The translations under genes and the position numbers were made by a program. This document shows positions 7,289 through 14,342 of a stretch of 14,342 nt of DNA, piece after piece. Each line of letters opens with the position of its first letter. The stretch's first letter is position 1. The DNA is from Granulosicoccus sp964352535 (GTDB lineage: Bacteria; Pseudomonadota; Gammaproteobacteria; Granulosicoccales; Granulosicoccaceae): assembly GCA_964352535.1 (NCBI GenBank), contig CAYGSW010000157.1, positions 1-14,342 of the forward strand, written 5' to 3'. The notes beneath the pieces were generated by a model that searched no databases, had not been told where the DNA came from, and saw nothing but the letters and a program-made list of their open reading frames with translations.

Positions 7289-7305
7289 TTATAGAAAACC
7301 GGTTA

Positions 7306-8256
7306 ATGACAATCGTGCCAAGCAACCCGTCTGCGCCCTACCGCAGCTTTACCATCGACGAGTGGGCAGCACTTCGAGCAAAAACTCCACAGCCGCTCAC
7401 TGAATCAGAACTTGCAAGCTTGCGTGGCAGGAACGAGCGAGTGTCGCTTGATGAAGTTGATCAGGTGTATCTGCCACTTTCAAGACTGCTCAATATGCAT
7501 GTAGCCTCGACACAGAGGCTTAACGTTGGCATTCGCCAGTACATGGGTGTCGAACAGGGAAAGGTGCCCTTCATTATTGGCATTGCAGGCTCCGTGGCTG
7601 TTGGCAAAAGTACGGTTGCACGAGTACTTCAGTCATTGCTGGCGCGATGGACGGAGCACACCTCAGTCGACCTTGTTTCAACAGATGGTTTTCTGCTGAG
7701 CACAGAGGAACTCAAACGCCGTGATCTCATGCATCGAAAGGGTTTTCCGGAAAGCTTTGATCGCAACGCTCTTTTGCAGTTTCTTGCGGATGTAAAGAGT
7801 GGCAAGACCCATCTGAAGGCACCGGTCTATTCGCATTTGAGTTACGACATTGTACCGGGCGAGTTTGTCCACGTTAACCAGCCTGACATACTTATTGTTG
7901 AAGGGTTGAACGTATTACAGACCCGCGGGGCAAAACTGGGCGAGCCCAATGTGTTTGTTGCAGACTATTTTGATTTTTCTCTGTATATCGATGCTGAAGC
8001 AGATGTGATTCGCCGCTGGTACATTGATCGTTTTCTGGCATTGAGGCACACCGTATTCAATCAGCCAGGTGCATATTTCAGCCATTACGCATCACTTGAT
8101 GAAGAGCAAGCGGTTAAGACTGCTGCACGTATCTGGGAATCTATCAATCAGGTCAATCTGATTGAAAACATTCTGCCCACTAAAAATCGTGCAAGGCTGA
8201 TACTGCACAAGAGTGCCAATCACACGATTGATGCTGTTCATTTGCGCAAAATGTAA
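7306..8256 (+). CDS. coaA: Pantothenate kinase, type I
   Basis: CoaA phosphorylates pantothenate with ATP, the first and usually regulated step of coenzyme A synthesis, in the cytoplasm. The 316 residues match the E. coli enzyme (also 316) along their length from memory. The P-loop is GIAGSVAVGKST (92-103, Lys101). Other shared blocks are STDGFLLS, RKGFPESFDRN, APVYSHLSYDIVPGE, QPDILIVEGLNVLQ, DFSLYIDAE, WYIDRFLALR, ENILPTKNRA and the C-terminal LHKSANHTIDAVHLRKM. The start is supported by the aligned N-terminus (YRSFTIDEWAALR). No Shine-Dalgarno sequence precedes the ATG, and the predicted leader is very short. It is transcribed away from the ligase cluster and appears to be a monocistronic housekeeping gene. 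Confidence 0.97.
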   Translation: MTIVPSNPSAPYRSFTIDEWAALRAKTPQPLTESELASLRGRNERVSLDEVDQVYLPLSRLLNMHVASTQRLNVGIRQYMGVEQGKVPFIIGIAGSVAVGKSTVARVLQSLLARWTEHTSVDLVSTDGFLLSTEELKRRDLMHRKGFPESFDRNALLQFLADVKSGKTHLKAPVYSHLSYDIVPGEFVHVNQPDILIVEGLNVLQTRGAKLGEPNVFVADYFDFSLYIDAEADVIRRWYIDRFLALRHTVFNQPGAYFSHYASLDEEQAVKTAARIWESINQVNLIENILPTKNRARLILHKSANHTIDAVHLRKM

Positions 8257-8271
8257 GTCTTGCGGATTTTT
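8245..8271 (+). terminator. Weak intrinsic terminator candidate after coaA
   Basis: CGCAA (8245-8249) pairs with TTGCG (8260-8264) across a 10-base loop that includes the coaA stop codon, and five T follow at 8267-8271. The stem is short, so efficiency is doubtful. Confidence 0.3.
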
Positions 8272-8458
8272 CCTGACAAAAACCACGTTTTGCGTAGCTG
8301 TGATGCACTGTATTCTCGTCAACGCCTGATTGTGTAAACTAACCCAAAGCACAAATACCTCAAAGTAGTCTCATCGCTTATCATTTCTTGCGTCAGTGAA
8401 GATAAAAGGCGATATGGAGTATTGAACTTTGCATCGTTTACACCAGTGGAGGACGCAC
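8257..8458 (+). other. Non-coding gap between coaA and the receptor operon
   Basis: These 202 bases hold no credible gene. They must carry the promoter of the receptor operon. Only weak pairs are visible, such as TTGTGT (near 8333) with AAATAC 17 bases on. An imperfect dyad, ATCGCTTATC (8373-8382) with GATAAAAGGCGAT (8401-8413), lies 46-86 bases before the GTG start and might be an operator or RNA hairpin. Confidence 0.4.
8448..8453 (+). promoter_or_regulatory. Ribosome-binding site deciding the receptor start
   Basis: GGAGGA ends 5 bases before the GTG at 8459. No comparable site precedes the upstream TTG at 8429, so this element selects the GTG start and places the signal peptide at the true N-terminus. 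Confidence 0.75.
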
Positions 8459-10480
8459 GTGCAATTATTTTTCAAGTCGCTGTGGAGCACACCGGTGTCG
8501 GTACACGGCCTCGCTGTATGCCTGATCCTCTGCAGTGCACTGTCTATAGCTTCCTACATACATGCTGACGAGCGTCTGGATGTATTCGATGATGAAATAC
8601 CGGTTGTGTTGTCCGCATCCCGACTAATCCAGCCCATATCCAGCGCACCTTCATCCATCACTATCATCGATGCGCAGATGATAGAACTCAGTGGAGCACG
8701 AACCATTGTTGATTTACTCAGGCTAGTGCCCGGGATGCAGGTTGGCAAACTCGTCAACGGTAATCCAACGGCCACCTATCATGGTTTGTCTGAACGCTAC
8801 AACCCCAGATTGCAGCTCATTATTGATGGCAGACCCACCTACGTTCCGCTATATGGAGGCATACCATGGAGCGAGCTTCCCGTCGCACTGAGTGACATAC
8901 AAAGAATTGAGGTGACACGAGCTCCCAACGGGGCCACCTTCGGACCCAATTCATTCAAGGCTGTTGTCAGCATTACCACGCGCGCGCCTGCAGAGAATTC
9001 TGGCTGGTATGTAAACACCGAAGCTGGCGGCAATGAGTTTCGCACCGGCACGCTTTCCTATTATGGATCTGAAAACAGAGTCGACTACCGAGTGACGCTG
9101 CAAAGTGAACGTGACGAAGGATTCGAGAACATTCCAGACACTGAACGCAGTCAGCTGGGATCAATCAGAACTCATTGGCAACTGAACCCGGTGGATCGCA
9201 TAGGTATTGACATCGGTGCAACACAAGGCGGGCACACGGAACTGAGTTCCGTAGCGAGCGAAGACGATCTTGTTCGCTACGAAGAAACAGTAAACGCTTA
9301 CACACAATTTGTCTGGGAGCGAGCTCGCTCAAGTGACGATTCTGTGCGAGTTCAATACTATTACAACTACTTCGACATCAAAGATTCCGGTGTGGAAACA
9401 TTCGATGCTGCCGAAGCAGCTGACAATCCAGCATTCAGCGGTATAACGGTGGACGTGGATGTCAACAGGGATTCGCGTTCAACACGCCATGAACTGGAAG
9501 TACAGCGTACCTTCAGACTTAACAGCAAGCATCGTCTGGTGTATGGCGGTGCCTTACGTCAGGATTCAGTGATGGGCAACTATCTGTTCAGTGACAACCG
9601 TACCCGCTACGTTGCCACTCAACGCTTGTTTGCGCATTCAGAATATGCGCTACGAGACAAGTGGCTACTCAATTCAGGCTTGCTGGTAGAGAACAACAGT
9701 ATCTCGGACGTCAGCCTGTCACCCAGGTTCAGCCTCGCCTTCCAGCGCGTTCCGGGCCAACAACTGCGCTTCGGATATTCCCGAGGCATCCGCACTCCGC
9801 TGCTGCTGGAAGAAGACGGCATGGTGGAATTTGAACTGCTTGCCAGCAATGGCCTTGAACTGACAGATCAGCTGATTGTCAACCGTCAAAAAATAGACCC
9901 TGAAAAAATAGATGTCATTGACCTAGGGTATTACTACAACAACGCCCACAAGGGTTTTACTCTGGACACCAAGATCTCCTATCACGAGTTACGCGATCTG
10001 ATCGCCCTCAAATCGTTGGATGAGGTAGAAACCGATACTTTCGATCAGCAAGCCCGCCAGTATGAAAATCGCTTTAATTACAGCTATGCAGCATTTGAGA
10101 TGCAACTGGACTACCAGTTGCGCAGTCGATATCGATTCCGCGCCTCCTATGCCTATTCTTTCAGGCAGGATCGCGTTTTAAACAATCGAAATCTGCTGCC
10201 AAGGCATACACTGTCAGTACTCGGCAGCGTACATCTCAGCCGGGCGGTCACGGCCACCGCTGAGTACTATTATGCCAGCAACTGGATATGGGACGACGTG
10301 AGAGACAAGTCAAGACTGAACCGGCTGGATTTACGACTAGCCAGAGGGATCCGCCTGACGCGCATGAAAGCATCGCTGGCGCTGCAGGCGGAACTGAATC
10401 TGGGCGACACCGTCGACTATCTGGAGCGCAACCAGATCGATGATCAGTATTTCGCTCGATTAACAGTACAACTTCCATAG
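8459..10480 (+). CDS. TonB-dependent outer-membrane receptor
   Basis: This 673-residue protein is a gated outer-membrane beta-barrel driven by TonB. A signal peptide covers residues 1-36 (Lys6, hydrophobic core GLAVCLILCSALSIAS, likely cut after IHA). The mature start DERLDVFDDEIPVVLSASR may hold the TonB box. The plug spans about 50-172: SSITIIDAQMIELSGARTI, LRLVPGMQV, LIIDGRPTYVPLYGG, IQRIEVTRAPNGATFGPNSF, VSITTRAP. Alternating aromatic/polar beta-strands follow, including the FGYSRGIRTP motif in the barrel, up to the C-terminus. The final residues ...FARLTVQLP lack the terminal aromatic usual for BAM-recognised barrels. The GTG start has an excellent GGAGGA; a TTG 30 bases upstream would also be in frame but would extend the signal peptide without its own site. 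There is no N-terminal FecA-like signalling domain. The next gene starts 12 bases after its stop. Ligand unknown. Confidence 0.92.
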   Translation: MQLFFKSLWSTPVSVHGLAVCLILCSALSIASYIHADERLDVFDDEIPVVLSASRLIQPISSAPSSITIIDAQMIELSGARTIVDLLRLVPGMQVGKLVNGNPTATYHGLSERYNPRLQLIIDGRPTYVPLYGGIPWSELPVALSDIQRIEVTRAPNGATFGPNSFKAVVSITTRAPAENSGWYVNTEAGGNEFRTGTLSYYGSENRVDYRVTLQSERDEGFENIPDTERSQLGSIRTHWQLNPVDRIGIDIGATQGGHTELSSVASEDDLVRYEETVNAYTQFVWERARSSDDSVRVQYYYNYFDIKDSGVETFDAAEAADNPAFSGITVDVDVNRDSRSTRHELEVQRTFRLNSKHRLVYGGALRQDSVMGNYLFSDNRTRYVATQRLFAHSEYALRDKWLLNSGLLVENNSISDVSLSPRFSLAFQRVPGQQLRFGYSRGIRTPLLLEEDGMVEFELLASNGLELTDQLIVNRQKIDPEKIDVIDLGYYYNNAHKGFTLDTKISYHELRDLIALKSLDEVETDTFDQQARQYENRFNYSYAAFEMQLDYQLRSRYRFRASYAYSFRQDRVLNNRNLLPRHTLSVLGSVHLSRAVTATAEYYYASNWIWDDVRDKSRLNRLDLRLARGIRLTRMKASLALQAELNLGDTVDYLERNQIDDQYFARLTVQLP

Positions 10481-10492
10481 GCCAGCGCACAG

Positions 10493-11455
10493 ATGCCAGA
10501 GCGTCTGCGCCTGCTGAGTGTTGTCTGCACGACATTAATGATGTTCGTGTTGTTTGTAGTACCGCAGTCATCATTGTCTAACATTGCCTCTGCCTCGACA
10601 CTACTTGGTCACTCACCTGAACAACAACCTCTGGTCGTGGTTCTGGGTTTGGCCAATTCACTCAATGATGATGTCAAGCGTGCAATTGACACGGAGCTTG
10701 ACCATGACGATTTATCCGTTATCGAACTGAACGACCAACCGTTGGCATCAGTGGACTGGCCTGAAAAGGGTCTTGTCGTTGCAGCTGGTGTTTCAGGTTG
10801 TGAGCAGACCACTGCCGTCGTGATGCATCTGGATGTGCGGTGCGTATTACTCACTGAAGAGAGCTTTAGAGATATACGGACGACTGTCCCCTCGACAACA
10901 TCCCGATCACTGTCAGCTCTGGTAATAGATCAGCCGATCACGCGCCAGGCGCGTGTTGCCCAGCGCGTATACCCTGCCCTCTCGCGCTTTGCCGTGCTTT
11001 CCGAATCACAGACCGAAACAGCTGAGCAACGCAACGTGACGTTTTCGTTGAACATTGACAAGTATCGATCCAATCAACCCCTTGCACCGCAACTCAGTGA
11101 AGCTCTGGCGAGCAACGACGCATTGATAGCAGTACCCGAAACCTCGGTATTCAATCGAACAACCTTGCGCACTGTGTTGCTTACCGCTTACGGCTATGGA
11201 AAACCTGTCATCGGCTTGAGTCGCGCCTATGTCAAGGCTGGCGCATTGATCACAACCTATTCCACACCTGAGCAGGTTTTCCGGGAAATTGCCGAAAATC
11301 TGAATGAAATAACGACCACCCCGCAGTCTGCCGTGAGTTATCCACGGTATTTTTCAATAGCGGACAATATCAATGTAGCCAGGTCACTACGTTTGACCAA
11401 ACTGCTGACTTTTGATGCGTTCGCTACATTTACCGATCGGGAACTCCAGCCATGA
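10493..11455 (+). CDS. Periplasmic ABC-type substrate-binding protein
   Basis: This 320-residue protein has a signal peptide (MPERLRLL, hydrophobic to about residue 24, probable cut near SNIASAS). There is no lipobox cysteine, so a soluble periplasmic protein is expected. The two-lobed binding-protein pattern of the ABC_sub_bind/COG2984 group is seen. A first lobe carries VVVLGLANSLNDDVKRAI. The signature of the second lobe includes SNDALIAVPETSVFNRTTLR, LLTAYGYGKPVIGLSRAYV and AGALITTYSTPEQVFREIAE. No permease or ATPase gene lies beside it. It starts 12 bases after the receptor stop and its TGA overlaps the ATG of the kinase (ATGA). A sensory role, delivering ligand status to the kinase, is more likely than transport, but that is inference. 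Some relatives bind aromatic amino acids or other small solutes; the ligand here cannot be told. Confidence 0.82.
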   Translation: MPERLRLLSVVCTTLMMFVLFVVPQSSLSNIASASTLLGHSPEQQPLVVVLGLANSLNDDVKRAIDTELDHDDLSVIELNDQPLASVDWPEKGLVVAAGVSGCEQTTAVVMHLDVRCVLLTEESFRDIRTTVPSTTSRSLSALVIDQPITRQARVAQRVYPALSRFAVLSESQTETAEQRNVTFSLNIDKYRSNQPLAPQLSEALASNDALIAVPETSVFNRTTLRTVLLTAYGYGKPVIGLSRAYVKAGALITTYSTPEQVFREIAENLNEITTTPQSAVSYPRYFSIADNINVARSLRLTKLLTFDAFATFTDRELQP

Positions 11456-14232
11456 GAAATCTTTCGATTTCCAGCCGCATGCTGCTGGTGGCGTTTGTAC
11501 CTGCACTACTTGTCGCATTCCTGATGAGTCTTTACTCTGTTGTGACAGGCGTCAGGGATAGTGAAAAGGCGACATTACAGCGCGCAGTAACACTGGCCCA
11601 GGGACTGGCAAACGCAAGTGAGTTTGCCGTTGCCACAGCCAACACACAGATTCTGGAGGAGTTGGCCCAGCCTGCACTGTCAATACCATCGATACACAGC
11701 GTGCGTTTTTACGGACCTGACAACAAGCTGTTGCATCAGTCTGATGCCATCGTTCAGAAACATCAGGATATCAGCCAGGTTGCGCAAAAATTCCGACAGT
11801 GGGTATCACAACTAGCCATGGTCAGCCAGGTAAGCGCAACAGTACAACGAACTGACCTGACGCAATACGACGATCCCTTGTTTGAAGACAGTTTGTCCGA
11901 TGAAACTCGATCTACTGAACTGACCGTATTGAATGAGCCGGTCGGGCGGATAGAATTCAAGATCGATCTGACACTGGTGTACCAGGATCAGCTTGTCATC
12001 GTTAGACGCGCGTTGCTTTATGTCATGGTTATTCTACTGCTTGCCATGGCAGCAGCCTACGCTTTGGCAAGATCTGTGATCAACCCCATCCGTACTCTGA
12101 CCCAGTCGGTCAAGGCTCTGGCTGCCAATGAGTACGTCAAAGTGCCTGTTTTATCTGTTGGCGGTGAGCTTGACGAGCTGGCACATGGCGTTAACTACCT
12201 TTCTTCCGAATTGCAGGCGTTTCACGCGCAACAACGTGCTGCAATTAAACTGGCGACCGAGGATCTGCAAAGCACGTTACGCCTTCTGGAGCAGAAAAAC
12301 ACCGAGTTGGAACAAGCGCGGGAGTCTGCTGAAACAGCCAGCGCCTTCAAATCCCAATTTGTGGCCAACATGAGCCATGAAATCAGAACGCCCCTGAACG
12401 CTATCATCGGCACTTTATCGGTCATGAGCAAGACCGGGCTGGACATCACTCAGGTGGATCAGTTCGATATGATCAAAAACTCATCCAACACGCTGTTGTA
12501 TTTAATTGAAGATATACTGGATATCTCCAAGATCGAATCAGGCAACCTGGTTGTTGAGTCAATCAGCACCGACCTTGAAAGCTTACTGGATGAGGTTCAC
12601 ACCACTGTCGCCATGCAAGCTGTTAATAGAGGTGTAGAGTTGTTTGTTTCACCGTTGCCCGATTTATCTCTGCGCGATGTGTACACAGATCCTGTTCGAC
12701 TCAAACAGGTGCTGCTGAATCTTCTGTCAAATTCAATCAAATTCACTGATCAGGGACATGTCCAGCTGACAACAGAACTGCTTGAACATGAACCGGGATT
12801 GCGTGTCGTCAAGTTCAGCGTTCAGGACACTGGCATAGGTATTCCTGAAGAAAAACAGATATCCCTGTTTTCAGCGTTCACCCAGGTCGATATGTCCACC
12901 ACTCGACGCTACGGCGGTACCGGTTTAGGTCTTTTCATCTGCAGTGGCATTGTCGAGTTACTTGACGGCACTATCGAGTTGCGCAGCGAGGAAGGCTATG
13001 GCACCTGTATTGACGTTGTATTGCCGCTACAAGTTGCCAGAACGGCACCTTTACAACCGGTGGAAATACATGACCAGAGTGCTGGCAGCGTGATTTACAA
13101 AGATCCCTATGAACCCTTACAAGCACAGCTAAAACGCTTCGTCGAGCACAATCTGGCAGCGCTTGGAATGCATGCGAGCCAGGCAGACTCGGTATCTATC
13201 CACAACATACCCAATCGCGCGCTGGCGGGTAGCTGGACTGGGCCAATCACGGCGGTAACGGCGAGCGATGATCTGCATGGGAAATCACCAGAACAACAAA
13301 GGCATGAAAAACACATCGCGCTGGTGAGTCAGCTGACTCCCAACATTCAGGAGCGACTGAGAAAAGCGGGGTTCACTGGCTATGTATTGAAAACACCATC
13401 AACGATAGCATTCAAACGTTCGCTTCAAAGAGCCTTGAACAATCAATCCTTTGATGCTCTTCCACACGTCACGGCATCCGATGACCGGCCACAGAAAACA
13501 GTTTGCGAGTTAACCGTACTGGCGGTAGACGACCAGAGAATCAACATCGATCTTCTCATGCAGTACTTCGACTATCTGGAAATTCGCGGAATTTACGCCT
13601 CTTCGGGCAAGGAGGCACTCACGTACATCCAGACAGAAAAAATTGATCTTGTGTTGCTCGACCTGCATATGCCTGATCAGGATGGTTTCGAAGTGGTTGA
13701 GGCCATTCGAAACAGCAGCAGTTCCAATGCGCAGATACCTGTTCTTGCCATGACGGCTGACGCTTACAGTTCCACCCGAAAGCGGGCAATGGCCGCAGGA
13801 TTCGATGACGTGCTGACAAAACCTGCCACCGTTCAGCAAGTCAGCGACGCCATCGCTCAGTGGGCTGGCCTTACCAGAAATGGCAAGACACAGGATACAC
13901 CGTTGGTCGATGTGGGCGCTTGTGCCCAGGCGGTTCGAGGTAATGTCGAATGGGCCCGAGGCGCGTTGAGAACCTATGGTGACGAGGCTCCGGCGCATAT
14001 CCGCTCACTGCACGAGGGGCTCGATAGGCGTGATAGCAAGCAAGTCCACGAAGTGGCGCACGCAGTGAAAGGTGTGTCACAACTGTTTCGCATAGAAGCC
14101 GTTGCACACGCAGCAGAATCACTGGAAAGGGCGTGCGGGTCGGGGGATTGGAAAACCATAGATGAACAGGCACAGCTGCTGGAAGTGTTGTTGCTAAAGG
14201 CTGCCAGAGAATGTGACGCAATCGAAGCTTAG
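11452..14232 (+). CDS. Hybrid sensor histidine kinase with degenerate receiver, receiver and HPt
   Basis: This 926-residue inner-membrane kinase has, in order, these parts. TM1 is about 11-31, then a periplasmic sensor region 32-186, TM2 about 187-206 and HAMP to about 260. A coiled coil leads to HisKA with phospho-acceptor His309 (NMSHEIRTPLN). HATPase follows with Asn427 (NLLSNSIKF), Asp459 (DTGIGI) and the GGTGLGL loop at 488. A receiver-like segment at about 545-665 (VIYKDP, HIALVS, VLKTP with Lys647) lacks the acidic pocket. A complete receiver has Asp693/694, phospho-acceptor Asp737 (LLDLHMPDQDG) and Lys790. HPt has His870 (AHAVKGVSQL). The layout resembles BarA, so the phosphoryl group would pass His-Asp-His to an unlinked regulator. 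The ATG overlaps the stop of the binding-protein gene, so the two are translationally coupled. The gene appears intact and no response regulator with an output domain lies in the window. Confidence 0.95.
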   Translation: MRNLSISSRMLLVAFVPALLVAFLMSLYSVVTGVRDSEKATLQRAVTLAQGLANASEFAVATANTQILEELAQPALSIPSIHSVRFYGPDNKLLHQSDAIVQKHQDISQVAQKFRQWVSQLAMVSQVSATVQRTDLTQYDDPLFEDSLSDETRSTELTVLNEPVGRIEFKIDLTLVYQDQLVIVRRALLYVMVILLLAMAAAYALARSVINPIRTLTQSVKALAANEYVKVPVLSVGGELDELAHGVNYLSSELQAFHAQQRAAIKLATEDLQSTLRLLEQKNTELEQARESAETASAFKSQFVANMSHEIRTPLNAIIGTLSVMSKTGLDITQVDQFDMIKNSSNTLLYLIEDILDISKIESGNLVVESISTDLESLLDEVHTTVAMQAVNRGVELFVSPLPDLSLRDVYTDPVRLKQVLLNLLSNSIKFTDQGHVQLTTELLEHEPGLRVVKFSVQDTGIGIPEEKQISLFSAFTQVDMSTTRRYGGTGLGLFICSGIVELLDGTIELRSEEGYGTCIDVVLPLQVARTAPLQPVEIHDQSAGSVIYKDPYEPLQAQLKRFVEHNLAALGMHASQADSVSIHNIPNRALAGSWTGPITAVTASDDLHGKSPEQQRHEKHIALVSQLTPNIQERLRKAGFTGYVLKTPSTIAFKRSLQRALNNQSFDALPHVTASDDRPQKTVCELTVLAVDDQRINIDLLMQYFDYLEIRGIYASSGKEALTYIQTEKIDLVLLDLHMPDQDGFEVVEAIRNSSSSNAQIPVLAMTADAYSSTRKRAMAAGFDDVLTKPATVQQVSDAIAQWAGLTRNGKTQDTPLVDVGACAQAVRGNVEWARGALRTYGDEAPAHIRSLHEGLDRRDSKQVHEVAHAVKGVSQLFRIEAVAHAAESLERACGSGDWKTIDEQAQLLEVLLLKAARECDAIEA

Positions 14233-14290
14233 GATCTGCGTGCCTGAATCACTAGACTGGACTATTCATGAAACGCGGAAGGCCGCCCCG

Positions 14291-14315
14291 CCGGATTCTT
14301 TCACCGGATTTTTTT
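14291..14315 (+). terminator. Weak terminator-like element after the kinase gene
   Basis: CCGG (14291-14294) and CCGG (14304-14307) can pair across a 9-base loop and are followed by seven T (14309-14315), about 60-80 bases after the kinase stop. The stem is only four pairs, so this is tentative. Confidence 0.25.
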
Positions 14316-14342
14316 CTGTAGCGGATTCTGCGAACGAGCTGA

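Noticed and set aside
13510..13998. Open frame of 162 codons antisense to the kinase
   Set aside because: It lies opposite the receiver and HPt domains, which are clearly coding on the plus strand.
14268..14321. Short plus-strand frame MKRGRPPRRILSPDFFL after the kinase
   Set aside because: Only 17 codons, with no clear ribosome-binding site, and it runs through the terminator-like T-run.
14266..14342. Possible C-terminal end of a convergent minus-strand gene entering from the right edge
   Set aside because: The frame is open to the edge and ends in TGA, but 24 codons without a motif cannot be told from chance.

Overview
The window looks like part of a chromosome of a Gram-negative, probably gammaproteobacterial, organism. 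The evidence is an outer-membrane TonB-dependent receptor, a BarA-type hybrid histidine kinase, and a type I pantothenate kinase closely resembling the Escherichia coli CoaA pattern. Base composition is moderate (by eye a little over half G+C) and fairly even. I see no tRNA, rRNA, CRISPR array, insertion sequence, integrase or phage gene. The genus cannot be fixed from the sequence alone.

Left part (1-7190, minus strand). Reading leftwards from the divergent promoter region near 7200, five genes follow in line: a GCS2/YbdK-type carboxylate-amine ligase, a Fes-like alpha/beta-hydrolase, an ATP-grasp protein, a short esterase-family hydrolase and a second, different ATP-grasp protein. After 154 bases comes an IlvD/Edd-family dehydratase on the same strand, cut off by the window edge. 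Three ATP-dependent carboxylate-activating ligases of two unrelated folds, alternating with two serine hydrolases, suggest a pathway that builds and trims a small peptide or amide, or attaches one to a protein. The product cannot be read from sequence. This is the most interesting system in the window.

Middle (7191-8458). A short divergent regulatory region separates the cluster from coaA (plus strand), a housekeeping enzyme of coenzyme A synthesis with a good sigma70-like promoter and a very short leader. About 200 non-coding bases follow coaA.

Right part (8459-14232, plus strand). Three genes form a tight operon: a TonB-dependent receptor, a periplasmic ABC-type substrate-binding protein with no permease or ATPase beside it, and a 926-residue hybrid histidine kinase whose start codon overlaps the binding-protein stop (ATGA). 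The likely logic is ligand recognition at the outer membrane and in the periplasm feeding a kinase phosphorelay. The kinase carries a degenerate receiver ahead of a normal receiver and an HPt domain. The last 110 bases hold a weak terminator-like element and no convincing gene.
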